From the NCBI GenBank assembly GCA_938743325.2, contig OW568882.1:248001-312000 (forward strand): a stretch of DNA of 64,000 bases, given 5' to 3'. Origin of the DNA: Pycnococcus provasolii. Taxonomy: Eukaryota > Chlorophyta > Pseudoscourfieldiophyceae > Pseudoscourfieldiales > Pycnococcaceae. Positions 29,701-44,700 of this stretch are shown here, piece by piece (within the stretch, counting starts at the first letter, position 1; each line of letters opens with the position of its first letter). The notes under the pieces were generated by a model. It did not search any database and had not been told where the DNA came from. It saw only the letters and a program-made list of their open reading frames with translations. The position numbers and the translations under genes are program-made.

Positions 29701-32700
29701 ATGGAAATCTTTCCGCAGCACTCCGTCATGCCGTATGACAGGAAGAACGTGCATCCGAACGTCGCAATCACGCGCCGAATCGCGGCAGATGGCAGCGGAG
29801 AGCCGCCGCAGGACAGCATGCGCAGGCTGCGCGTGTCAAAACCTCGACTGCCGCCATCTGCCTGTGCATCGTGGTTGAGCAGCAGAACCATCATGGTTGA
29901 CGCCATATTCGTCACGGTGATGCACTCTCGCTCGAGAAGATTCCATACATACTCCGCGTTGAAGCGGCCTGGGTTGGACTGCTGCGGTCGGCAAATCACC
30001 TGCCGGCCACCGACGAGCGCCATGCCGTACATGCCAAAAGCATCAACAAGATGAAACATGGGTGCGATATGACCCCAAATGTCCCTAGCATCGAAACGAT
30101 GTTCAATGCTGGCAGCCACCGCGTGAGAGGCGACTATGCGGTGCGTAAGCATCACGCCCTTTGACTTCCCGGTTGTGCCTGACGTGTAGTACAGATCGAG
30201 GCCCTCGATGGATGCTACCTCTCCGTCCGTCATTAGCTCAAGCTGCTGATGCTTGAGCATCTTGCGCACGCGAGCGGCTGTCAGAGCTCCCGCCGCCGCC
30301 GTATCATCATCGAGCACGAAGGTGTCGCTACCTCTCGCACTTGTCTTCATTGATGATGGCACGACGAGCTCGTTGACCCACAGCACAAGTGAAGAATTGG
30401 GCGAGCACAAAGCCAGCAAGCGCTCGGAGGAGGAGGCGAAATTGGTGGCATCCGCCGCAGCAAGATCCGCAACGTCTCGCAGGACGTCGCGGAAGGTTAC
30501 GTGTGCGATGAGGTACTGCACACCCGAGTCAGCAAAGACGTGCGCGAGCTCCGCCGGCGTCATGTGAACATTCACATTCAGGCACGCGTAGCGAAGGAGT
30601 GCGCATGCGAAGTGCGTTTCAAGGACACGTGCGGAGTTGTGCAGCATAATACCAACGACGGGCTGCGTAGTCGTCTCCTCAGAGTCATCAGCGTGTGCGA
30701 CGTTCCGCTGCAGGTATCCCGCGAGCTGACGCACATTTTGCATCAAATCGGAGAAGCTGAAACTCGATCCGCGCGAGCTGTCGTCGTCGCGCTTCGGGTC
30801 AACGAGAGCTATGACGTTATCATCGTCGCAGTTCGCATCGGCATCCTGAAGGAAGGTGAACACGTTCGTCAAACGAGAGACGAGCAAGGGCGGACGAATC
30901 ATGGTGGTGGTCACGTCTTCGTCGCTTGATTCCGCCACCTTGCACGTAGAGACGGCATTTTGCACAATCATTGGCAGACCTTCGTCAGCGTGTGAGGCGA
31001 GTGCACTTCGCAGCATTGCCAAAAAGAGGGCATGAATGCGCTGCATCGTACGCGGCTCGTATCGCGTTGTGTCGTACATCAGATGGCCGGTGATAGATCC
31101 ATTCGGACGCTCTCCAATGCCAAGCCACATGTCGAATGCCGCCTCCGGGAACGGGAAGGTCTCCATGCGTTCCATGGCTTGGAGAGAGGCGGCAGCACCT
31201 CCCATCGATGCTGCCACGGAACCTCGAGGTAGTGGCACGTAGCTGAACTGGCACGAGAAGAGTGGATTGCGACCCATCTCCGGCGCTCGGTGCAACGCTG
31301 GTCGCATCGCCTGAACAAGCTTCAGATAAGGAACGTCAGCATGGCTAAATGCACTAGCCATTGCCTTCGTCACCTCTCCAGACAGATTCGCGAACGTATC
31401 ATCTTCGGAAAGCGGAATGCGAGCACGTATTGGCAAGATGCCCGCATAGCAGCCGACAGATGTACTGTAGTCATCTTCCGCTCCATTCTGACCATAGACA
31501 AATCGCTTATCGATGGCGACGCCGACACAAACGCTGTCATCGTCATCGTCGTCGCCGCAATCATCTTCCGACCATGCGTGGCGCTCAGCTTCGACGTGCT
31601 TCAGTGCCAGCATATAGGCCGCAAGGCAGACCTGGAAAACACTCGTCTTCTGCGCAAGAGCCATCAACCGGAGCTCTTTCACGTCAGGGGCTGGTATGTG
31701 CACGCCCAAGGCATCGCATCGACGGCGAGCATGGGAAGGAAGCGCCGCCGGAAAGTCTGGCGCAATCGTTGTCGGCTTGAAGTGAGATTTTCCGTCGAGA
31801 AGGCAATTTGTCCAGTGCAAAATGGCATCGCCGTCGTCGTCGCGAGCATCCTCCTTCGCCTGCAGGTGCGTGTACTTGAGGAACCACAGGTCACGTTGGT
31901 GCGCCACGCCACGAATGCCATCGTCGACGTCGTCGGCACCACCTTGCTGCCGCTCGTAGGCAACACACAGCTCTGTGCAAAGAAGTGCGAGTGACCTCGC
32001 ATCGGACACGATGTGATGCACAACCACCAGCACTCCCTGGCGCCTCGAATGTGGCATGTTAACCACAAATGCACGCACACATCCAGAGTTGACCAGGTCA
32101 AGTGACACGCTGACAAGCTCTGAATACGGGTGTTGCGCAGCCTCGCCGTCTTTGGATTTCACCGCCACATCAACGATGAGATTTGCGGCAGACTCGATGG
32201 TGGGTTCCGCATTCAGCAGGTAATGCGACCCGTCTGGTGCAAACTTCGCGGTAAGTATTGGATGTGCAGTCATCACCTGCACGAGTGCCCGTGCGAGATG
32301 AGCTTGGTGGACTCTGCCATATCCGTCTCCATCGATGCCGCCGCCTTCGTTTAACGACGGTGGAAGCACGTCCACGAGATACGCTAAATTGTAGCAGCTA
32401 CTCTCAGGAAAGAACATGTAGTGAGACCAAAACAGCTGCTGTTCGGAGCTCAGTGTGAGATGGCTGCTTTGCAGAAGCACCTTCGTGATTGTGTCGTCAG
32501 CCGCCATACCACCACCACGGGTGGGAGCTGCTGCTGCAGAGGTTGCTATAACAGACCGTTGTTCAGCATGAATCGTCGCGAGTGTTTCCTCGGAAACGTC
32601 GCACGCATCTCGATCGGAAAATGGCGTTGCCGATGATGATGGTGACGGAGAAGAAGAAGCCATCTTCACTGCTGCGGCGGCCGCAAGCATATGGAGGGAA

Positions 32701-35700
32701 GAAGAAGAGGCTTGTTCAACCTGCTCAGCTATGCTTCGTAACGTGGCTGGCGGCTCATCTGTCAAGAGAGTCTCGGGAAGTTCAACCTTGAACGTGCGCT
32801 TGATGGCAGCACGAAGTTCCATCGCGCTTAAGCTATCCAGTCCCAGGAGAGCGAGTGGCTCATCGTCAGAATCAGGACGAACTCCGAGGACTCCCTCAAC
32901 CGCGTCGCGTACGGAGTGGAGTATTGCCGGTGTCTGCCCAGCTGCCACTGCTTCACCAGAGGTGATGGCAGCCCTTGCCCCGAGATGCTGCTGCGACGAC
33001 TCCTCCGTGTCGATGGATGTCAAGTCAGGCGTATCATAGCTCATCCAGCTAAGATGCATCTTCGTGAAAGCAAGCGATGCGCCGGCAGCAAGGCTGCCGT
33101 ACTGCATGCGCGCCTCCAGAACCGGAGTGTCTGACGTGGAATCAGCCGTTGCCCTCACTCGCGCGTCAACTGTGACATGGTCTGCACAGCCGCCGCTGTT
33201 CCGACGGCACGCTTCGCCACCACGTTTCGCTAGAACGCACACCTCAATCGCCTTTGGGTTCCATGCACCAGACGTCATCACGGGCGCATTTGGATCAAAT
33301 CGCGCGTGACTTTCAGGGAGTGCCTGCATTACGTCATCGAGGAGAGTGCGGAGTGACGGTGGATAGACGAGGTAACGCTCGAACGCATCCTTTCCTCCAG
33401 CCACATCCTGGCGATATGCGTGAAATGTATCGCCTTCCACAATCTTTGCCAGGCCAGCGTGTAAACGCTCAGAGCAAGCAGCGCGTGCGCACTCAGAGCT
33501 GCCAGAAAAGCCTGCAATGTAAGGAATCGCCGTCGCCGATGCCGATGACTGCGCTGATGATATGGCAGCGCCATGCAAGCACCGAAACATCGCATCGTTT
33601 TCGATGACTCCGCCGTGATTGTCGCCGTGCTCGCGAATCTCGAAGCTTCCACCGTGCCTGAGAATGGCTTGAGCACGCCCACCGACAAGATCGGCGGCTT
33701 TCTTCACCATGCGATTTGAAGCACAGAAAATGGCATTTTGAATCATCGGATCCCGTGCAGATCGCATTCCAGCATCTACCATCATCGTTCCAAAAGCGAA
33801 TGCAAGCTCCAGGATTGCATACGGGCAAATTGTGTGTAAGCCGTGAAGATGTGTACTGCTATCATCAGACGACAGAGGATGCGGAGCTGCGATGAGTGTC
33901 ATATCTACCGTCGCAGACAAAAGTGGAGTGATCGCTGGCAGCATTCGTGCGACGCTATGACGCACGAACGTACTGGATATCGAGTCAAGTGTGGCATGCG
34001 GTCGGATGCCCTGGCAGTACACATACTGCATCTGCCATGTTCGCACCGGCTTTTGTGACGAAAGACAGCAGTGAGTCGTAGACGCCGCAGAGACGACGTG
34101 GACATTCGTTCCCATGAAGGCAAAGCTCGATACAGAAGCTGTCCTACACGTCTCGGCCGTCGAGGCACTCGCCTGAATACTTCGAGGCGCGCCAGCTGAG
34201 AGCGACACCGCATCGTCAAGGGCCATACGCACATGCGGATTCACCGACGTCACGTGCAAGATTGGACTCACCGAGCGCCACCGCAGCGACATCCACGTCC
34301 CAATTGCTCCGATTATACCAGATCCAGCCTCAAGGTGCCCGACGAGTGATTTGGAAGCCTGTAGGAGCATGCCGTCACCATTCGTCTTTCTCATGGAAGC
34401 CACCGAGTCCAGACCAGACAACAGGGCTCGAAGCTCAATCGGGTCGCCAAGTGACGTGCCAGTTCCGTGGAGCTGCACAACTTCCGGTGTAATCTGGAAG
34501 TCGCTTGAGCGGAGGGCGGATAAAATCACCTTCTGTTGACTTGGGCCATGAGGCGCTGTAAGCGTGCTCGATCGACCATCTTGATTCGTGGATGCACCAA
34601 CGATGGCAATGCTACCGCCTTCGCTGCTAATAGCGGTTGGCGCTGCGGCGTGCAGAATGGCAGCTCCGCAGCCCTCGCCTCGGACATACCCATCAGCCGT
34701 TGCATCGAGCGCCTTGCATCGCGAATCTCGAGAGAGCATACCTGCAGCTCGGCATGCACCGAATCCAGCAGCCTGAAGCGCAACACTCACACCGCATACA
34801 ACAGCGTTAAAGGTGGGAGGAGGCGTGTTAGCATCACCTCTGTTCGCACCTTGCTGCACATACATCTGGGCGTTGTGCAAGCTCACTAGAGCAGAACTGC
34901 ATGCCGTGTCTGTGCTCGTGGCAGGTCCGTGGAATCCAAACGTAAAGCTGATTCGCCCTGATGCGACGCTGAGAGCAGTTCCCGTGGCAGTGAAAGGCGT
35001 CATCTCGGCAACGTACTTCGCAAGGAGCTGCTTGTACTCCACTGTCGAAATACCAATGAATGTACCGACGTACGGTGCTGTGCGCTGGTGGTACGTCGGG
35101 TCCTTCAGGAAAGACTCGTCAAGTGATTCCAGAACATTGGCAAAAATGAGACGCTGCTGCGGATCGAGCGCAACACCCTCGGCAGGAGTGATGCCAATGA
35201 GTTGAGCATCAAGGGCAGAAATGTCACGATGATCGAGAAACGCGGCATTCGGGCACGCAGTACCGCTTTCTTTAACCTCCACATCACTCCATCGTTGGAA
35301 TGAGTACGGTCCGATGCAGTCCTCTTGCCACAGGTCAGACGTCCTCTTCATGGATCGTGCGAGAACATATGCCCATGTCGAAATGCATACAGAAATCTCC
35401 TGCTGCACACCACTTTGCCTCATCACAGAATCTCCAGTAGATGCAAACGCTTTTGGTGAATCGACAAATAGACTCTCCACGAAATCCACGATCGCATTCA
35501 CGGACGGGTAGTCGAACATCAGCGTTCCGGGAAGGCTCACGCCCGCGCCTGATGCGATGGCATTTCGAAGCTCCACCGCCTCCAGCGAGTCCAGTCCAGC
35601 AGCCATCAAAGGCTCGTCCGCCGGCACGTCTGACCCAACCGCGGCACTCACCGCAGATCCGACGAGCGAGCGCAGGTGCGCCAGGCGTGCCTCCGACGAT

Positions 35701-38700
35701 AATCCAGCCAGCGGGCCACCTGCCACCACCTGATTCGACGAACGCGTCGTCGTCGTCGTCATGTGTCCTTGAGCAGCAGAGGCAGCAGCATCCTCAACGG
35801 AGGTGTGAGCCGCGAGCCGCTCCATCAAAGGCCACGCACCGCGCACCGTGTTCAGCTCCACGAAACGCGCGCCGTCCATATCCACGATGACACTGTGGTC
35901 CTGCGCGCCGCAGGCATTCAGAGACCACCACACGCGAGACGCCTCGAGCCCATGCAGACCGAGCGCCTCGAAGGAGTCCGAAAGCGAGGCGGCCATGCCC
36001 ACGTCGGCGAAAGGCCCGAAGTTTACCGCGCATGCAGCCTCGCCGCGCCACATGCGTTCACTTGCGACGTGATCGAGGAATGCGTTGGCACACGCGTAGT
36101 GCGACGACGCTGGTTGACCCCACACCGACGAGATCGATGAAAGAAGAAGCACAGAGTCGAGCGGATGCTCGCGTGCGAAAGCTTGCACGTGAGCCCCACC
36201 CTCCACCTTTGGAGCGCACACGGACCAGAAGCTGTCCACGTCCAGCTCCTCGATGGTGCGCATATCCGCCACTCCCGCCGCGTGCACGTAGGAACTGACA
36301 GCCGGGAGTGTCTCGCGCATCCACGCGCTCACTCGCGCGTGTCGACGAGCGTCGGATGCATCTGCACGCACGACAAATACCGCCGTTTCCTCGCCGTCGT
36401 CATCATCCTCTTGCTCTTCCATAAGCGAAATGCACTCCTCCACGGACAGCGCCGGACGCCGCGACGTCGCTACAACCGCCCGAACGCCGTGTTGTACCAG
36501 CTTGCGCGTGTACGCAAGTCCGAGCCCCTTCGTACCCGCGCTTACCACGTGCGTGGCATCCTTGCGGCGAGGCGTGTGCAGGCGAGGCGCCGGTGTCGGA
36601 CTCGGCTCCAGGCGTAGCACAAGGCGCTGGCTGCGACGAAGCGTCGCGCAGTCGCTCGGACGGAGCGAGGCGATCAAGCGAGGCAGGTTGTGCATCACCT
36701 CGTCGCAGTCCTCGACGAGTCCCGCAAGGTGCACGCGGCTCTCATGAAAGAGGCATCGCGCGATGCCGAGGAGCACGCTCGACGCAGCGGCGTCGGCATT
36801 GCACGGCGGCTCGCCTTCTTCAGCATCCAAGGGCCGCAGACCGCGAAGCGCAAAGCATACGCGCGACGACGTGCTCAGCACGCCGCGCACCGTCGTCAGC
36901 ACCGCCGCGCTGACTGCACGAGTGACAGACTCCAACTCGTCGTCGGAGAACGTCGACGTCGCGGAAGCGCGTAACACGACCACGTCCACGCCATGCTCAA
37001 CAAGCAAGCTTGCGAGATCCGCCTCGCTGGAGAACGCAAGGCTCCGTGCTCCACCTTCCAGCTCGAGTGCCAGCGGAGCTGACAGCAGCGTAACCATGCC
37101 AACACGACACGCCGCCGCTGCGTCGCAGGTAGTATCCGAGGAGAACGCCTCCTCGTGCCAACGCAGTACGTACTGCAATCCACCATCAGGACTAGCACCA
37201 CCACCGTGCTGCTGCGATACACGAGGTGAGCCAAGCTGCATCCCATGTAGCGTGCCCAGACCTTGCACATGCGCAATCGTCGCGCTGCTCGACTCGTCGC
37301 GAGCCACAGAGCAGACCGCGTGATGACGAGCCTGTGCGCCGCACGAGCGGGCGCCACTCGCACCAGATGCACTCCCGAGTGCAGCGATCGCGTGCACCGC
37401 ACGCAGCATGGTATTGTCACTGCTGCTGCTACTTACGCCATCATGCTCGCGTGAAGACATCCAGCGTGACAGCTGCACTGCAACCTCCAGCGACGCTACT
37501 CCCGTGCGGCTTAGCCATCCACACGTCGCGGTGGACGGAGACTCCCGCACACGCGCCCACGTGCACTGCTGCGACTGGTGAACCGCGCCGTCGATGGCGA
37601 GCAGATGCGCGCCGTACGAAGTGCCGATGCGTGCGTGACTCTCAGTCAGCGCGGCGCCAGCAACGGGCACACTCACCCCGGTCGCGCGCGCATGCTCATC
37701 CGACGACGGCGCTCGCTTGGCGCTGCGGCCATCGCACGCGTACGCACAAACGTGTGCCGACAGCACATCTTGCACGCCCACGTCGTTCGTGCAAGCGCTG
37801 ACGCGACACTCCACGCTCGTAAAGGCGCCCTCGACGGTAACCTCGCCAAGCAGTGACACCCCGACGAGCGTGAAGCACGTGACGTCGCCCGAGGCATGCG
37901 CGGTGCGGACGCTCGCAAGCGCAACCTCAATCACGCTCACGGCGGCTGCGACGCGGCGAGTGCCCATCTTGAGGTCGAAGGGCAGTCGTGCGCTCAGAAC
38001 CACCGCAGGGGGACTCGCGGTCGTCCGTTCCACGCCGCCGGCTACGATCAGAGGATGTGGTGCCGCCACAAGCCAGCGCCGAGACGCCTGCGCAAGTCGC
38101 GAGCCCTGCCACGGCACACACGCGTGAGGCACGTTAGCTCGCACGACGCTTGCGTGCGCGTTCGTGCCCTGGAATGCGAACGAGCTCACGCCGCCCAGCA
38201 CCGAAGCAGCCCGCACAGCGTCGTGATTGCCATCGCTTGACGCCGCTCGTGGTGCGCACACGAGAGCGCGCCGCACGCTTGCGGCGGTATCGTGCATCGC
38301 CGCAATGTGAGCGTTGAGGTGGCTGAGGTGTAAGACGGCCGGTACGGCTGCGCGCTCCTGCGCCACCTGAAGCTGCCGCATGCCAATCAAACCCGACGCC
38401 GCCTCGCAGTGTGCGAGACTCGACTTTGACGCGGACAGCACCAATGCGCGCGTGCGATCGTCAGAAAGCAGAACGGCGTATGCCGCGCCTACCTCGATCG
38501 GGTCGCCGAGTGCCGTGCCGGTGCCGTGCATCTGCAGGCTCCCGACATCGCGTGCATGCCACGTTCCGTCGAACACAGAAACGATAGCACGCTGCTGCGC
38601 AGGTCCATTGGGAGCGGTGAGCGCGCTCGAGCGTCCGTCTTGGTTCACAGCGCACGCTCGCAGAGCGACCGCCGCCGTGCTCGCGTCAGTCGTCGACGCG

Positions 38701-41700
38701 GCGGCACGTCCATCCATGGCGTCGAGCGCGACGATGTTGCATGCTTCACCTCTGACGTATCCATCTGCGGCGGCATCGAGTGTCTTGCACCGTCCGTCGG
38801 GAGCGAGCATTCCTGCAGAGCTGAACATCGCTGTGTTATCTATCGTGAGAGTGACATTCACACCTCCCACAAGAGCAGCAGGATATTCAGCATACGATTT
38901 CATTGCGCCATGGCAGCATACGAGCGAGGACGAGCATGCGGTATCCACTGAAACAGAAATGCCGTGAAGGCCAAGCGTGTATGACAGGCGCCCGCATGCT
39001 GCACTCAACGCCCATCCCGTGGCACGGTATGGACCGCTTTCAGCTCCAAAGGTGATGCACAGCTGGTTAAATTCCGGTGACGAGATGCCAACGAACACCG
39101 AACGTTCCATGCGCTTTGGTATCGCACAACTGCTGCCATTATTCCTTGGCAGGGCATTGCATGCATGCTCAAGAAGCATACGCTGCTGTGGATCCATCAG
39201 AGTCCCCTCGCCCGTTGATACGGCGAACGCGGCGCCGTCGAATGAAGCAAGACCCTCCAAAAATGACCCGAAGCGCGCCGGCATCGCCGCAACGTCGCCG
39301 CCGCGCGCCGAAGAGTCCACGTCCCAGTGGTCGAGTGGTACGACGCCAACGACGTCCGTTCCCACGGCGCCGCGTGCGTTCAGAGCTGTCGTTCCGGCAG
39401 TCGCAACGAGCGACATGGTGGCACTTTCGCCTCCCACCTTTGACGACTCTGCGATCGCAGACGATGCTGCTGCCACCGCATCTGCGGGCACCAGTCCGTC
39501 AAGTGCCAACTCACATACGAACGCCGCAATCGAGCTCACCGATGGATAGTCGAAGATCAGAGTGCCCGGTAGCTGCATGCCCACACCTGAGCTAACGGCG
39601 TTGCGCAGCTCCACCGCGCCCAGCGAGTCTAAGCCCGCGGCCATCAGCGGCTCGTGCGTGCTTACTTCGCTGCCGAGCACGGCGTGCACGGCGCGCATCA
39701 CGTGTCCCTCGAAGTGCGCCTGGCGCGCACTAGCATCCATCGCCAGCAGGCGGTTCACCTCGTCGCTTCGACTGGATGTCGTCACCGCCGCCGATGACGA
39801 TGCTATCACCGATCGCGCCGACTCCGCGTGCGCGTGCGCTTCCGCATCCGCCTGCTCAAGCAGCGACGCTGACAGGAGGTCGCGGGCGCCAGCGAATGCC
39901 TCGACGAAGCGTCCCCACACGAACGGACTCACGGACACGTTCGCTAGCGGTGGGTACCGCTGCTGCTGAGCGTTGCGCACCAGCGCGCCCAGCGCACTCA
40001 CACCATGTGATGGCATCACCATGCCCAGACCGAGACGCTCAAGGCGTTTGCGGATACCCACATCATCAGCCATGCCGCCTCCGCCCCAGGCACCCCACTG
40101 TACACTCAGCGTGCATGCGCCGCTCGTCTGAGACGCCTTCGCCGCCTCGTCAAGCACGGCATTCGCGGCAGAGTAGTTCGCCTGCCCGCTGATCCCAAGC
40201 AGCGCGCTGATGGACGAGTACAGGATGCTGCATCCCAAGGGGCTCGCGCCGAACGCGCGCTCGATGTGTTCCCAGCCACACACCTTCGGTGCGAAGACGC
40301 GCTGCGTGCGCTGCGCGGACTGGTTGGCAAGAAGCGCGTCTTGCAGCACGCCACCGGCGTGCAGCACCGCGCTCGCCGCCGACGCCGAATGAGCAAAGCT
40401 CCCAAGCAAGGCACAGCCAGCTTCCGCCGAACGCGAGACGTCCGCGCGCATCGCTTCCACCTGAGCCTGCACACGCGCGTCGTGCATGATGAAGCTGGCA
40501 TCGCCTTCGACGGCCGCGGCGGTGGCGGCGACGCGTCCGCTGCGTGACAGCAGTTGGATGCGACGCACGCCGTGCTCGGTAGCCCAGCGCGCCGTAAGCA
40601 AGCCGAGGGCGCCGAGTCCGCCCGTGATGGAAAGACGCGTGTCGTGTGCACCGGAGGCTGCGGGGCCGCCGATGGGAAGGTCGTTCAGGCTCACGCGCAG
40701 GACCACCTTGCCGACGTGCTTCGACTGCGACATGCATCGAAGCGAAGCGACAATCTGGGCGTGCACGTTGAGCTCAATCTGTGGCAGCGTTCCGTCGTTC
40801 AGTTGATGCATCGCAGCAGCGAGCGCACTGCCCACAATGCGTGACTCGGCGAAATCAGCCGCGAAGATGTGGTTTGATAGGTCACCGCGCTCGTCGTGCA
40901 TACGAGCGGATGACCAAATATCCCGCTTTCCAATTTCCACGAATCGTCCGCCCGCACACATGCACGCAATAGCCGCAGCGACCATTCCTGGCGATGTGAG
41001 CGAGTTGAGAGTAAGAGTGACTGCAGATGACGATGATATCTCCACGCTCTCCGTGCTGAATGCGGTGCTCCTAGAATCAAGGACGTGCTCGAGGCAGGCA
41101 CCGTGCGAACGGCATCGCTGCCGCTTCGAGCGCGATCCCGCAGTACCTATTACCTTCGTAGTGGATGCGCCAGTTGATATTTCGCTGTTGTGGGATCGAG
41201 CGCACTCCGCAATCGCCGTCGCAACAAATCCAACGCCACCCGCTGCAGCATGAACTAGCACCGTGTCCACTTTCATGTCGATGTGGCACGCATCGTGAAG
41301 CGTGAGAAACGCGGTGACGGCAATCGTTGGCATCGCAGAGGCGGCGACGTGCGGCAACGTCATCGGCTTGTCCACGACAAGCGACGCATCGGTGCTGCCA
41401 ACATTCCCAAATGTGCCTGGTGCGAGAGCTACCACAGCTTTGCCGACTGCGGCACCTGTTGTCGTCGTGCCTGAGCAATCTGTACCCGGATTTCCTGGAT
41501 CGCCAGGGTACATACCAAGCACGTTCAGCACATCGCGGAAGTTGATCCCCACCGCCATGATGCGAAGATGCACTTTATCAGATGCAGGCACGCCGCCGCT
41601 AGCTGCGGTGGTGTTGGGATTATTAAGCTGCTGCATTCGAAGAGACGACAGCGATCCACGAGGGGCGGGAACCACGACAAAGTCAACGGCATTCCCACGC

Positions 41701-44700
41701 ACCGTGGTACCATGCAGCATGCGCCTAGATACCACGGAGCAAGCAACGGCCAGCGTGCTCACATGGCCCGTTTGTGGTGGTTCGCCGTCAACTTGCTGCT
41801 GCGACAGGCTGAAGTCTCGATCCATTGGGGAGGTGAGCATGAGAGTAAGACTAGGTCCGCTGCTACTGCATGTTTCTTCGTCTTCCATGCTTGCACTACG
41901 CAGAATGCCCCAAAGCAAGCCGACTACTACACTGGATGCCTCACCACGCGGCGCCTTGGATACATGCTGCATCGAAGCGAAGCAGATTGGAATCGTCGCA
42001 CGATTATTGCGAAGATCGTGAGTGCGAGCCAAGAGACGTTCCATGGTGCCAAGAGCAATGCGTGCAGCACTCCTGCGGCTCACTTTTCCTTCAGTCACTG
42101 ATGATGGTGTCCGCGCGAAGACGCCTGCCGTCCCGTGCGGGTGGTGGTGGCGCATCGTCGTCGTCGCAGTAGTTCGATGACAAACGCCTGCCGCGTCCCA
42201 ATCCAGGGTGTACATGCACGCCTCCTGCACAGAGGAGGATGCCGTCGTCCTCATGGCATCGGCTGCGGACGTGTCGCCGACGCGTCCAATTGCGCGCGCC
42301 TCCATTTGCTCCATACGTGCGGCACAGTGAAAAATGGTGTTGTGTTTTCCAGCTCTAGGTAGGTCCTCGCCGAGCCGAAAGGACACCACGAGGGCGTGCG
42401 CGCTACTGCTACTGCTGCTCGAAGAAGACAACTCCTCACGTGCGGTGACGAAATAACTTCGATCAACGCGACGATGATGAGCGCCGCTTCCATCCCACGA
42501 ATAGGCTCCGATCGATGCTGGCACAAAGGTTGCTCGCTCCGCGATGCTGCCACGTGAAAACAACGAAGCCATGCCCACTTGCATGGAACAATCAAGCGAG
42601 GCGGGGTGAACTGCGTAGCCGTCCGTCGAGCCGTTGTTGTTCACAAGTGCAGTTGTGACTACCCCCGCCGAATCGTCCGAGGCTACGAGACACTTGCCAG
42701 AAACGAGCTGGAATGCCGGGCCATACTGCATACCATCTTGCGCGAAGCACGCATACATAGCCGAGGCTAGAACGGTGCTAGTGCATGGCACAGCTCGCGA
42801 TCGATATTCTTCCGAAGAGCAGGAAGAAGGGGGCAGAGATGATGTCTTGCTTGTACGTCCTAGCGATGTTGCCGTGACGCTAACATGCCTTGTTGGAGTT
42901 GTCGCTGCTGCTCCACTTTCACCATATTGTTGTGACGACTTCGCCTCCACGCGATGGTGTGCATGTGCATGATGAAGCACCTGTAGAGTCGTGGCTCCCG
43001 TCGCGGGCAAGATCAATGCCGAATGCAGTACAATTGATGTGATGCAAGGAATGCGATAGCAGTCTTCCCCCGGAGTTAGCTTCGCGACCACGAAAGCCAT
43101 TGCCGCTTCCACAAACGCAGAGCCTGGGAAGATGAGACGGTTGGCAATACAGTGGTCACGTAGGTATGATAGCCGCGACGAATCCAGCGAGCACGCGATA
43201 GCCTCGCCGGAATGCACTACGCGCTCAACGAGCTGATGGGAAGGCAGATTGAGCTGTGCCACATTGTAGTGCCTCGTCTCGAAGCAAGAAACCTTTCGCC
43301 AATCCTGGGATGCCACTCGTTTGCCATTACTAGCAACTGTTTCCTCCTTTTGCTCAAGGATTGCATGCGCGTTTGTGCCCATGAATGCGAATGAACTCGT
43401 GCCGGAAACAAGAGCCGCAGATGACGACGGCGAGGAAAGAATTGCAAGGGGCTGCCTTGCGACGCACGACGCACCGTGGCTCGCCCGTCGCGCGGAGGCC
43501 AGGGCAGATGCAACAAAGGCATTCATCGTCGTCATGTGCTGAATCGGCTGACATGCGGCGGTTGTCGTCGAGGTGAACGTCATGTGCACTGCTAGCAACC
43601 CAGCGTACCCAGCCGCAGGTTCCCAGTGACCAACGCTCGACTTGGCGGCACACAGCAGAGGAGCATATTCGCGTGCATCTGCCGCAATGGATGCGTACAC
43701 ATCAGAAGCCGCACTCACTTCGATTGGGTCACCGAGCGCGGTGCCAGTTCCGTGCATTTGGAGCATGTCATTCTGGCGGTGAACCATCACATCCGCCTTA
43801 GAGATTGCGTCGCGTATGACCGCCTGCTGACTCGGGCCGTTCGGCGCGGTGAGAGCACTCGAACGGCCATCTTGGTTCAGGGCTGTGGAGCACAAAACCG
43901 TTCCACCTAGCGACTGCTGCTGCTGCCGTTGTGCAAGATCTTCCTCTTCAGCTGACGCCAGCACGTGCGCACCACAACCTTCGCCACGAGCATATCCATC
44001 AGCGGAAGCGTCGAGCGTCTTGCAGCGTCCGTCCTGCGAGAGCATGGATGCCGCCTTCGTTGAAAGAAATCCAGCGCGTGTATGCAGTAGATTGACTCCT
44101 GCACACAGAGACTTTGGCTCAGATCCACCAGCTGGTTGACGCCGACGTCCCTCCATCGCAAGGTGAACCGTTACAAGCGACGAACTGCATGCTGAGTCAA
44201 CGCTCATGGCAGCACCTTTCCACCCCAGCGTGTATGCAACGCGCCCCGAGGCTACACTGAGCGCGATGCCCGTTGCACTGTACGGCGTGAGCGCGTGGAA
44301 GAGGTGGTTGTCGCACGTGCTCGCGTACTCCGTAGATGACAAGCCAACGAAGGTTGACGTTGATGCAGGAAGAATGCCATCAAGCCTCGACGAAGAAAAG
44401 GCGCACAACAAGACCAGCCGCTGCTGAGGATCCATAATCATCGCCTCGGTTTGAGATACCTGGAATAAGCCTACGTCGAACTCATGACTCAACTTGACTT
44501 GCGTGGAGAAATTAGGACGCGATGCGATCGTGTTGCTATCATCATCATCCCAACGAGTAAATGGAATCCGCTCGATTCCGTCATTCATGAAATACGCGGA
44601 TGTGTCAGGATCAACTGAACCAGCAGCACGCGACATATCCTGCGCACCTGTCAAGCTCATGAAGCTTCGCACAAGCGATGTGGAAAGGCTGCCACCATCT

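Noticed and set aside
28990-30930. An amino-acid adenylation (NRPS A) domain
   Set aside because: The core motifs are of the general AMP-ligase family, but the segment that should hold the FDxS specificity aspartate reads as the PMFH type of acyl-CoA synthetases.
35794-38240. Several 100-190 residue ORFs on both strands over M5 and, identically, over M3
   Set aside because: They recur only because the PKS repeat recurs. None shows a domain, and the PKS frame is open through them.
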